Position numbers and translations under genes: made by a program
Source: DATBLE01 sp963734065
GTDB taxonomy: Bacteria > Actinomycetota > Thermoleophilia > Gaiellales > Gaiellaceae
Reading direction: 5' to 3'
Length of the DNA stretch: 64,000 bases
Assembly: GCA_963734065.1 (NCBI GenBank)
Contig: CAVTFN010000003.1
Location: 1,488,001 to 1,552,000, forward strand
In this document: piece by piece, positions 55,646 through 62,822 of the stretch
How positions within the stretch are numbered: the stretch's first letter is position 1
Layout of the letters: each line of letters begins with the position of its first letter
The notes under the pieces: generated by a model
Seen by the model: only the letters and a program-made list of their open reading frames with translations
The model's database searches: none
Told to the model about the DNA's origin: nothing

Positions 55646-57544
55646 TCACGCCGCCTGCTTCCCCGCCGCGATCAGCACTCGACACGGCGCTTCCCGCAGG
55701 ACGTAGTCGACGGTGCCGCCGAAGAGCGCTCGCCGGCCGGCGATCGCCTGCCTGGGGGCGCCGAGCAGCACGAGCTCTGCGTTGCGGCGTCGGGCCTCCT
55801 CGACGATTGCGGGGCCGGCCTTCCGCGCGCGAAGGAGCCGGGTGACCGCACGGACGCCGTAGCTCTCGACGAGCGCCTGGGCGTCGTCGAGCAGCGCCTC
55901 GGCGTCATCCTGCTGCTCGGGCAGCTTCGCGTCGAGCGGGAGGGAGAGCGGCACCTCGATCACGTGGACGATCGCGACGGTCGCACCGCGCTGCGCAGCG
56001 AGTCGCGCGGCGGCAACGAGCGCCTCCTCGCTCTCGCCGGTCCGCTTCACCGGCACGACGATCGTCCGGTACTCGATGGTCAACGAGGGGCCAAGGACGA
56101 GCATCGGAGCCTTCACGGTCGCGGCCAGGGGCTCCCCGACCACGCGGGTGCGGTACAGCCAGTAGAACACCAACCCGCCCGCCAGCCAGCCGAGGCCGGC
56201 CCACCGCGCCGGCGGATACTCGACGACCACGACGACCCAGGCGAGCGACGTACCGAGCCCCCCGATGAGCGCGAACAGCGGCAGATCGAGGTCGCCGATG
56301 TGAAGGTTCGGCCGGGCGCGGTAAGCCCCGGGCTCCTGCTTCTTGCGGCGGAGCTGGATGATCGAGGCGTGCGCGATCGTGAACGACAGCATCGCGCCGA
56401 ACGAGTACATCGTTCCGAGGAAGCTGACCCTCCCCGGCAACAGCACGGCGATGGGGATCGCGGCGGCGAAGACGATCAGCGAGAGCCACGGGGTCTTGAA
56501 GCGCGGGTGGAGTCGACGGAACACCTCGGGGAGCTGCCGGTGCATGGCCATCGAGTAGGTGATCCGAGACGCTCCGATCACGCCTGCGTTCGTGGCGATG
56601 AACAGGATCGTCGCCGCCAGGATGCCGACGTAGACCTTCCCGGCGCTGAGCACCCAGCCGTGCAGACCGAGATTCTCGACGAGCCCCAGCACCGGGTCGT
56701 TCTCGAACCCTCCCTGGTCGGGTGGTAGGCCGAGCTTGGTCACATAGTCGCCCGCCGCGTCCTTGTAGACCGGCAGCGCCGAGAGCGCGACCATCGGCAG
56801 CGTGAAGTAGATCGCGAACACGGCGACCGCGACCAGGCGGATCGACGCCGGAATCGACCGGGTCGGATCGCGCGCCTCCTCGGCGAGGTTGGAGACGGTC
56901 TCGATCCCGGTGTAGGCGATCATCGCCACCGGAATCGCGAGTGCGAAGTTCCCCCAGGTCGGCGCGATCCCCCAGTGGACGTTCGCGGTCAGGATGTGCG
57001 GGTCGAAGACGATCACGAACCCGATGATCACGAGCAGCAGCTGAGTGGCGAAGTCGACGACCGCGAGGAAGACGTTCAGGCCCGCCGCCTCTTTGATCCC
57101 GACGATGTTGATCGCCACCAGGATCAGGATCACCGCGGCACCTCCGATGATGTCCCACGGGTTCGTCCTCAGCGGCCCCCAGAAGATCGACAGGTAGTGC
57201 GGGACGAAGAACGCCGAGATGGCGACGGTGATGATGTAGTTGAGCATCTGCGCCCAGGCGGCCACGAAGGAGACGAGCTCGTTGAAGGCGTGGCGGGCGA
57301 AGCTCGACGAGCCGCCCGCCTCCGGGTAGCGGACGGTGCCCTCGGCGTAGGTCGCGGCCGTACACGCGAAGATCAGGCCGCTGATCAGGAAGACGAGCGG
57401 GGTCAGCCCGAGCGCGATCGCGGCGGTGACGCCGAGCGCGTAGTAGATCGACGAGCCGACGTTGCCGTAGGCGGTCGAGAAGAGCGCCGGTGTCCCGAGA
57501 ACGCGCTCCAGTCCCTGCTGCTGCCGCCGGCGCCGGTGAGGCAC
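55646..57544 (-). CDS. APC-superfamily permease with C-terminal universal-stress-protein domain (copy 2)
   Basis: A 632-residue paralogue of the gene at 53387. Start GTG 57544; ALFSTAYGNVGSSIYYALGV resembles the first helix of copy 1, and WGIAPTWGNFALAIPVAMIA, AYTGIETVSNLAEEARDPTR and GASRITYSMAMHRQLPEVF are typical APC blocks. The USP part is IEYRTIVVPVKRTGESEEAL and VLLGAPRQAIAGRRALFGG. It carries an extended loop (PVYKDAAGDYVTKLGLPPDQ). Substrate unknown; amino acid or K+ transport are possible. Confidence 0.85.
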   Translation of the reverse strand: MPHRRRRQQQGLERVLGTPALFSTAYGNVGSSIYYALGVTAAIALGLTPLVFLISGLIFACTAATYAEGTVRYPEAGGSSSFARHAFNELVSFVAAWAQMLNYIITVAISAFFVPHYLSIFWGPLRTNPWDIIGGAAVILILVAINIVGIKEAAGLNVFLAVVDFATQLLLVIIGFVIVFDPHILTANVHWGIAPTWGNFALAIPVAMIAYTGIETVSNLAEEARDPTRSIPASIRLVAVAVFAIYFTLPMVALSALPVYKDAAGDYVTKLGLPPDQGGFENDPVLGLVENLGLHGWVLSAGKVYVGILAATILFIATNAGVIGASRITYSMAMHRQLPEVFRRLHPRFKTPWLSLIVFAAAIPIAVLLPGRVSFLGTMYSFGAMLSFTIAHASIIQLRRKKQEPGAYRARPNLHIGDLDLPLFALIGGLGTSLAWVVVVVEYPPARWAGLGWLAGGLVFYWLYRTRVVGEPLAATVKAPMLVLGPSLTIEYRTIVVPVKRTGESEEALVAAARLAAQRGATVAIVHVIEVPLSLPLDAKLPEQQDDAEALLDDAQALVESYGVRAVTRLLRARKAGPAIVEEARRRNAELVLLGAPRQAIAGRRALFGGTVDYVLREAPCRVLIAAGKQAA

Positions 57545-57591
57545 CGCTGCACTCTATGCCGGGCGGCTGTCGTCCTCACAGGCCGTGTCCA

Positions 57592-57634
57592 GGGGACTGT
57601 CCCCTGAAACGCGGGCGTGACGATTCGTCCACAG
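57592..57634. repeat. dispersed palindromic repeat, copy B
   Basis: GGGGACTGTCCCC (57592-57604), then 10 bases, then GCGTGACGATTCGTCCACAG (57615-57634), closely similar to 46190-46230. It lies between the APC gene and the tRNA-like element. Confidence 0.65.
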
Positions 57635-57679
57635 CCGATGCGGGACGCAAGGCGCTCCGGACCGCTGAGCATCGTCGTC

Positions 57680-57751
57680 CCCGGAGTAGCTCAACTGGTA
57701 GAGCGACGGACTGTCTCTCCGGCGATGTGGGTTCGAATCCCGCCTCCGCCC
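57680..57751 (+). tRNA. degenerate tRNA-like element, anticodon GTC by position
   Basis: D-arm (TAGCTCAACTGGTAGAGC), T-arm (GGGTTCGAATCCC) and an anticodon arm ACGGA-CTGTCTC-TCCGG are present, so anticodon GTC (Asp) would read at positions 34-36. The acceptor 5' CCCGGAG and 3' CTCCGCC pair only in five of seven bases, the two terminal ones clash, and 27-43 is A-G. Position 37 is T. A pseudo-tRNA or an aberrant one is likely; a functional tRNA-Asp is doubtful. Confidence 0.4.
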
Positions 57752-57808
57752 GACCACGCCGGCCGTCAGCGGGCAACGCGAGCGCAGCGAGCGAGCGAAG
57801 AAGGGGCT

Positions 57809-57835
57809 CACAGGGGAAACATGGTTTCCCCTGTG
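57809..57835 (-). terminator. hairpin terminating the pyrophosphatase transcript
   Basis: CACAGGGGAAAC (57809-57820), loop ATG, GTTTCCCCTGTG (57824-57835): a perfect 12-bp stem 4 bases after the hppA stop. On the minus strand it is followed by AGCCCCTTCTTCG, weakly U-rich. Confidence 0.75.
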
Positions 57836-57838
57836 CTG

Positions 57839-59887
57839 TTAGCCGTGGATCGAAACGAGGAGCGGGATGATCAGGATCGCGACGATGTTGGCGATCTTGA
57901 TCATCGGGTTGATCGCCGGGCCCGCCGTGTCCTTGTACGGGTCACCGACCGTGTCGCCGGTGACCGCCGCCGCATGGGCCTCCGAGCCCTTGCCGCCGTA
58001 GGCGCCGTCCTCGATCAGCTTCTTCGCGTTGTCCCAGGCGCCGCCGCCCGAGGTCATGGCGATCGCGAGGAACAGGCCGGTGACGATCGTTCCGATCAGG
58101 AGCCCGCCGAGCATCTCCGGGCGGATGATCCCGACGACGATCGGGACGAGAATCGGGATCGCGGCCGGAGCCATCATCAGCTTGATCGCCCGGCCGGTGA
58201 CGATTCCGACCGCGCGCGAGTAGTCGGGTCGCGACGTGCCCTCCATGATCCCCGGGTCCTCCCGGAACTGCCTGCGCACCTCCTCGACGACCTCGCCGCC
58301 GGCACGGCCGACCGCCGTCATCGCGAGCGACGCGAACAGGAACGGCATCAGCCCGCCGATGAACAGACCGGTGATCACCCAGGGGTTGTTCAGATCGAAG
58401 TTCTGGGCCACTGACGTGCCTTCGAGCCCGCTCGTGTACTGGTCGAACAGGATCAGCGCGGCGAGGCCGGCGGAGCCGATCGCGTAGCCCTTCGTCACCG
58501 CCTTCGTCGTGTTCCCGACCGCATCGAGCGGGTCGGTGATCGCCCGCACCGACTCGTCGAGATCGGCCATCTCGGCGATCCCGCCCGCGTTGTCGGTGAC
58601 GGGCCCGTAGGCGTCGAGCGCGACGATCAGGCCGGTCATCGAGAGCTGAGCCATGACCGCCACGCCGATGCCGAACAGCGACTGGCCCGCGGCGTAGAAC
58701 GACGCGATGATCCCGACCGCGATCGTGATCACCGGCAGCGCGGTCGCGCGCATGCCGATGGCGAGGCCGGCGATGATGTTCGTGGCGTGCCCGGTCTGGG
58801 ACGCCTCTGCGATCGACTTCACCGGATTCCAGCGGGTGCCGGTGTAGTACTCGGTGATCGCGACCAGCAGGAAGGTCACGCCGAGGCCGATCAGCGCCGA
58901 GCCGTACAGGTTCCAGAAGCTGAACGGCCCGTCGTCGTAGGCGAGCGTGATCGGGATGAAGCCGATCGCGGACAGGACCGTGGCGACCACGACCGCCTTG
59001 TAGAGCGCGTTGATGATCGCGTTCTGGCCGCGTCCGACGCGGGCGAAGAACGTGCCGATCACCGACGCCAGGATCGAGATGCCGCCGATCGCGAGCGGGT
59101 AGAGCCAGAGACCGCTCGCCGGGAACTGGTTGGAGGCGATCAGCATCACCGCCACCGCCGTGACCGCGTACGTCTCGAACAGGTCCGCGGCCATGCCGGC
59201 GCAGTCGCCGACGTTGTCGCCGACGTTGTCCGCGATCACGGCCGGGTTGCGCGGGTCGTCCTCGGGGATGCCTGCCTCGATCTTCCCGACCAGGTCGGCG
59301 CCGACGTCGGCTGCCTTCGTGAAGATCCCGCCGCCGAGTCGCGCGAAGACGGAGATCAGCGAGCCGCCGAAGGCGAGGCCGACGAGATCGTTGATCGCCG
59401 ACTCGTGCGTGTGGCCGAGCCAGTCGGTCAGGGCCCAGTAGTACCCGGCGACGCCGAGCAGGCCGAGACCGACGACGAGGAGGCCGGTGACCGAGCCGGC
59501 CCGGAACGCGACGTTCAGGGCGGGCTTGAGCCCGTCCTTGGCCGCCTCGGCCGTGCGCACGTTCGAGCGCACGGCGACGTTCATGCCGATGAAGCCGGCG
59601 GCGGCGGAGAGCGTGGCGCCGATCAGGAAGCCGACTGCGGTGCCCCAGCCGAGCTGGTTGTAGAAGCCGAGCAGCAGGAACGGGACGATCGCGACGAAGG
59701 CGATCGTCGTGTACTGCTTGCGCAGGTAGGCGTCCGCGCCTTCCTGGACGGCGCGCGCGATCTCCTGCATCCGCTCGCTGCCTGCCGGCCGCGACAGCAG
59801 CCAGTAGACGAGATAGACGCCGTACACGATCGCGACGCCCGAACACACGAGGGCGAACAGCACGGCATGGTCCTTGAAGAAGTCCAC
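57839..59887 (-). CDS. hppA: membrane-bound H+-translocating pyrophosphatase, K+-independent type
   Basis: A 682-residue protein with about 16 helices. DNVGDNVGDCAGMAADLFET is the family signature around the pyrophosphate site. KTEADVGADLVGK-like KAADVGADLVGKIEAGIPED and DNAGGIAEMADLDESVRAIT are further conserved blocks. VGNTTKAVTKGYAIGSAGLA has Lys where K+-dependent enzymes have Ala, the known mark of K+-independent H+-PPases. It pumps protons using pyrophosphate. The GTG at 59887 precedes ALVCSGVAIVYGVYLVYWLL. Short gap to DUF1844 gene upstream. Confidence 0.97.
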   Translation of the reverse strand: MDFFKDHAVLFALVCSGVAIVYGVYLVYWLLSRPAGSERMQEIARAVQEGADAYLRKQYTTIAFVAIVPFLLLGFYNQLGWGTAVGFLIGATLSAAAGFIGMNVAVRSNVRTAEAAKDGLKPALNVAFRAGSVTGLLVVGLGLLGVAGYYWALTDWLGHTHESAINDLVGLAFGGSLISVFARLGGGIFTKAADVGADLVGKIEAGIPEDDPRNPAVIADNVGDNVGDCAGMAADLFETYAVTAVAVMLIASNQFPASGLWLYPLAIGGISILASVIGTFFARVGRGQNAIINALYKAVVVATVLSAIGFIPITLAYDDGPFSFWNLYGSALIGLGVTFLLVAITEYYTGTRWNPVKSIAEASQTGHATNIIAGLAIGMRATALPVITIAVGIIASFYAAGQSLFGIGVAVMAQLSMTGLIVALDAYGPVTDNAGGIAEMADLDESVRAITDPLDAVGNTTKAVTKGYAIGSAGLAALILFDQYTSGLEGTSVAQNFDLNNPWVITGLFIGGLMPFLFASLAMTAVGRAGGEVVEEVRRQFREDPGIMEGTSRPDYSRAVGIVTGRAIKLMMAPAAIPILVPIVVGIIRPEMLGGLLIGTIVTGLFLAIAMTSGGGAWDNAKKLIEDGAYGGKGSEAHAAAVTGDTVGDPYKDTAGPAINPMIKIANIVAILIIPLLVSIHG

Positions 59888-59996
59888 TACGCTCCCTTTC
59901 CACTCACAAAGTCGGCGCCGAACGGCGTCGGCGCGCCAAAGCCTGTCTCACAAGCGCGAGAGCGTATCGGATCACAGAGGCTGTTCGCCCCGGTTC

Positions 59997-60326
59997 CTAC
60001 TCGGACGCAGGCTCGGCGGCCGTCTTCGCGTACGCGAGCTGCATGTTCGCGACCATCTGGTCGAGGTCGCGGGCGAGCCCGGCCGGGACGGCGTCCTTCA
60101 GCGCCGGCACGAGCGCCCGCAGCGCGTCGATCGCGAGCTTCGCCTGCTCCAGATCGCGATCCTCCTCCCCGAGGCGCCGGTATCCGAGCGACGAGACGGT
60201 GAAGACGGTCTGGACGAGGACGTCGGCGACCTTGAGCTGCGCGAGCTCGGCCTCCAGCTGCCGGAGCAGCTCCTCCTGCGAGGGCTGCCGCTCCGGCGCC
60301 TCGCCCTGAGCGCCCTCGTCAGCCAC
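59997..60326 (-). CDS. DUF1844 protein
   Basis: A 109-residue acidic protein. The helical part LEAELAQLKVADVLVQTVFT, SLGYRRLGEEDRDLEQAKLA and LRALVPALKDAVPAGLARDL matches DUF1844, a family of unknown function with about 90 residues, often next to translation or infC genes in actinobacteria. It overlaps the ligase stop by 8 bases, so they are co-transcribed. No membrane segment and no Cys. Confidence 0.82.
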   Translation of the reverse strand: MADEGAQGEAPERQPSQEELLRQLEAELAQLKVADVLVQTVFTVSSLGYRRLGEEDRDLEQAKLAIDALRALVPALKDAVPAGLARDLDQMVANMQLAYAKTAAEPASE

Positions 60327-61470
60327 GAACGACCTCGGCGGCGCGAACCTGCTCCGCGTAGATCTCCTCCAGCGACCAGCCCTCCGCGAAGCGCGCGATC
60401 TGGCGCTCCGCCGCCGTCGTCGCCGGCACCGTCAGCGCGACGCCGAGCTCGTCGGCGAGCGGGCCGATCCAGGCCGCGACCCGCTCGAGCTCGGCCCGGG
60501 CGGGTCGCACCTCGTACGTCCCCGGGTCGAGCAGGGTCCCCGACAGCCCGTAGCGGATCGCGCGCCAGAAGTTCTCCTCGATCATCCGCGGCGGCGGCTG
60601 CGGCAGCGGCTCACCCTCGTCCACGGCGCGCGCGAGCCGGGCCGTGAGCGCGTAGCAGAAGCCTGCCAGCGCCCTCGATTCGCCGAGGTCGGGCTGGCCG
60701 TCGCAGATCCTGATCTCCACGGTCGGGTAGGCGAGATGCGGCCGGACGCTCCACCACAGCTGGGTGTGCTCGTCGATCGAGCCCGTCTCGTACAGCGTGC
60801 GCACGTACGCCTCGAACACCTCCCACGTCCCGTACGGGTCGGGGACGCCGCAGCGCGGGAACATGCGCGTGAAGATCTCCGTGCGCGCGGAGTGGAGCCC
60901 GCTGTTCACGCCCTCGACGATCGGCGAGCTGACCGACAGAGCCAGCAGGTGCGGCAGGAACGCGCGCAGGCCGTCGTGCACGGCCACCGCCCGGTCGGCC
61001 CCGCGGATCCCGACGTGGACGTGGAAGCCGAATGTGTTGTTCCGCCAGACGACGTAGCGGAGCAGCTCGTCATTCCGGCGGTAGTGCGGCGTGTCGATGA
61101 TCCGCTGGTCCTGCCAGCGGCTCCACGGGTGGGTGCCCGTCGCGCCCAGCGAGATCCCGAGGCCGCCGGCCAGCTCGGCCAGCTGCGCACGCCGCTCGCC
61201 CATCAGTCCGGAGGCCTCGGCGAAGCTCTCGCAGCGGCCGGTCCGCACCTCGACCTCGCTGGCGATCAGCTCGCCGACGACGTGGTGGTCGACGGGGAGC
61301 CCGGCAGCAGCCGCCTTCACCTCCTCGAAGCGGTTGACCAGCGACAGCGTCTCCGGGTCGAGCAGCGCGAACTCCTCCTCGACCGCGACGGTCAGGTCCG
61401 TGCCGTTCTCGAATCCCTCCCGGGCCTGCGCGATCAGCTCGTCGTAGGGGAGCTTCTGGGCGTCACCCAT
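60319..61470 (-). CDS. YbdK-type carboxylate-amine/glutamate-cysteine ligase
   Basis: A 383-residue GCS2-family protein: TVAVEEEFALLDPETLSLVN, VRTGRCESFAEASGLMGERR, GTHPWSRWQDQRIIDTPHYR, VWRNNTFGFHVHVGIRGADR and TVEIRICDGQPDLGESRALA. The family links glutamate to cysteine or to other amines with ATP; in actinobacteria it may make gamma-glutamylcysteine without glutathione synthetase. ATG 61470 is followed by a good family start. Upstream is a GT4 gene, 12 bases away. Confidence 0.85.
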   Translation of the reverse strand: MGDAQKLPYDELIAQAREGFENGTDLTVAVEEEFALLDPETLSLVNRFEEVKAAAAGLPVDHHVVGELIASEVEVRTGRCESFAEASGLMGERRAQLAELAGGLGISLGATGTHPWSRWQDQRIIDTPHYRRNDELLRYVVWRNNTFGFHVHVGIRGADRAVAVHDGLRAFLPHLLALSVSSPIVEGVNSGLHSARTEIFTRMFPRCGVPDPYGTWEVFEAYVRTLYETGSIDEHTQLWWSVRPHLAYPTVEIRICDGQPDLGESRALAGFCYALTARLARAVDEGEPLPQPPPRMIEENFWRAIRYGLSGTLLDPGTYEVRPARAELERVAAWIGPLADELGVALTVPATTAAERQIARFAEGWSLEEIYAEQVRAAEVVRG

Positions 61471-61482
61471 GGATCGGGAAGC

Positions 61483-62724
61483 CTATTCGAAGGGTTCGAG
61501 CAGGCGTCTCGCGACGCCGGCCCACGACCAGCGCTCGACGGCGACCTGCCTGGCCGCCGTGCCGAGCCCGACCCGAGTCGCCGCCGGCAGGGCGAGCAGA
61601 TCGTGGAGCTTGCGCGCGAGGTCGAGCGAGTCGCCCGTCCGGAAGCTCGCCAGATGCCGGAGCGCGGGCGGGTAGGCGGCCTCGATCCCGCGGGCGACCT
61701 CCTCGAGCCCCGAGTGCCGCGCGACGAGCGGCGGGCAGCCGGCCGCGGCCGCCTCGGCGGCGACCATGCCGAACGCCTCGGGAAAGATCGACGGGACGAC
61801 GGCCACGTCGGCCAGCGGGATCAGATGGACGAGGTGGCGGTGCTCGAGCGGCCCGGTGAACAGGGTGCGCGGCGGCGCCATCCGCTCCAGCTCGCGGCGG
61901 TAGTCGCCGAAGCCGACGATCACCGCGCGCGCGTCCAGGCCACGCAGCGCCTCCAGCAGCACGTGGACACCCTTGTTGTAGAGCAGCTTCCCGAAGTAGA
62001 GGACGGTCGGCGCGTCGCCGGCGAGGAACTCGCGCAGCCGCTGCTCGTTCCCTTCGTCCGGCAGGCGTTCCTGACGGTTGCCGGGGTTCGGCGGATCGGC
62101 GCGGCACTCGGCGAGGAGCTCCGCGAGCGCGGCCGGCCTCGACTCGGCGACGAACCGGTCGACGTCCACGCCGGGCGGCACCTCGTGGACGTGCTCGACG
62201 TCGCCGACCACGTCGTGGAGCACCCCGCGGATGTGCTCGGAGCCGACGAAGACGGCGGCGGCGTCCCGCAGCGAGACGGCGCCCAGTTCCTGGAGCTCGG
62301 TGTTGCCGCGCATCGAGTACTCGAGCTCCGAGCCGTGGGCCTTGACGGCGAAGCGCGCACCACTCGCAGCCGCGACCGGCCCGCCCATCACGATGTGATT
62401 GGCGAAGACGAGGTCGGCCGGCAGGTGCTCGCGCAGCGCGGCCGCGTTCGTCGCGACGTAGCGCTCGCGCTCCTCGGCGGGCATGTCCTGGAGCAAGACC
62501 GGCTCCAGGCCCTCGTACCGGTCGACCACGAACACGGGTAACCGCGTGTCGAGACGGGGCCGGACGATCTCTGCGCCGCCGAGGTCGAACCGCTCGGGCT
62601 CCGGGTCCTGGCAGAAGACGGCCACGTCGTGCCCGGCGCGGGCCCACTCCCGCGCGACCGCGCGCGTGTAGATGTTCGAGCCCGTGCCCTCGAGCAGGTA
62701 ACCGTGCCAGACCAGGATCCGCAT
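61483..62724 (-). CDS. GT4-family glycosyltransferase
   Basis: A 413-residue GT-B enzyme. The N-terminal Rossmann half is MRILVWHGYLLEGTGSNIYT, and the donor half has TVLYFGKLLYNKGVHVLLEA, VIVGFGDYRRELERMAPPR, LIPLADVAVVPSIFPEAFGM with the E-x7-E motif in PEAFGMVAAEAAAAG. The family retains the anomeric configuration, using UDP- or GDP-sugars. A neighbouring ligase suggests a link to low-molecular-weight thiols (mycothiol-type MshA is also GT4), but the acceptor is unknown. The start ATG 62724 diverges from the selenium-binding gene. Confidence 0.87.
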   Translation of the reverse strand: MRILVWHGYLLEGTGSNIYTRAVAREWARAGHDVAVFCQDPEPERFDLGGAEIVRPRLDTRLPVFVVDRYEGLEPVLLQDMPAEERERYVATNAAALREHLPADLVFANHIVMGGPVAAASGARFAVKAHGSELEYSMRGNTELQELGAVSLRDAAAVFVGSEHIRGVLHDVVGDVEHVHEVPPGVDVDRFVAESRPAALAELLAECRADPPNPGNRQERLPDEGNEQRLREFLAGDAPTVLYFGKLLYNKGVHVLLEALRGLDARAVIVGFGDYRRELERMAPPRTLFTGPLEHRHLVHLIPLADVAVVPSIFPEAFGMVAAEAAAAGCPPLVARHSGLEEVARGIEAAYPPALRHLASFRTGDSLDLARKLHDLLALPAATRVGLGTAARQVAVERWSWAGVARRLLEPFE

Positions 62725-62751
62725 TCGACCGGCGCATCCTCGCGGACCGGC

Positions 62752-62800
62752 TTGACATTACGGCCGACTTAGGCGATCGTATTGGTCGATCGACTAATAC
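62752..62800 (+). promoter_or_regulatory. promoter-like element and 22-bp palindrome upstream of the selenium-binding protein gene
   Basis: TTGACA at 62752-62757 is a perfect -35 box; no good -10 at standard spacing is seen (TATTGG at 62780). The palindrome at 62779-62800 has two 11-bp arms centred on TCGATCGA with a single mismatch; it is a likely operator. The ribosome site GAGGAGG follows, before the ATG at 62823. Confidence 0.65.
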
Positions 62801-62822
62801 GCCAAGACGAGGAGGCGCGTCC

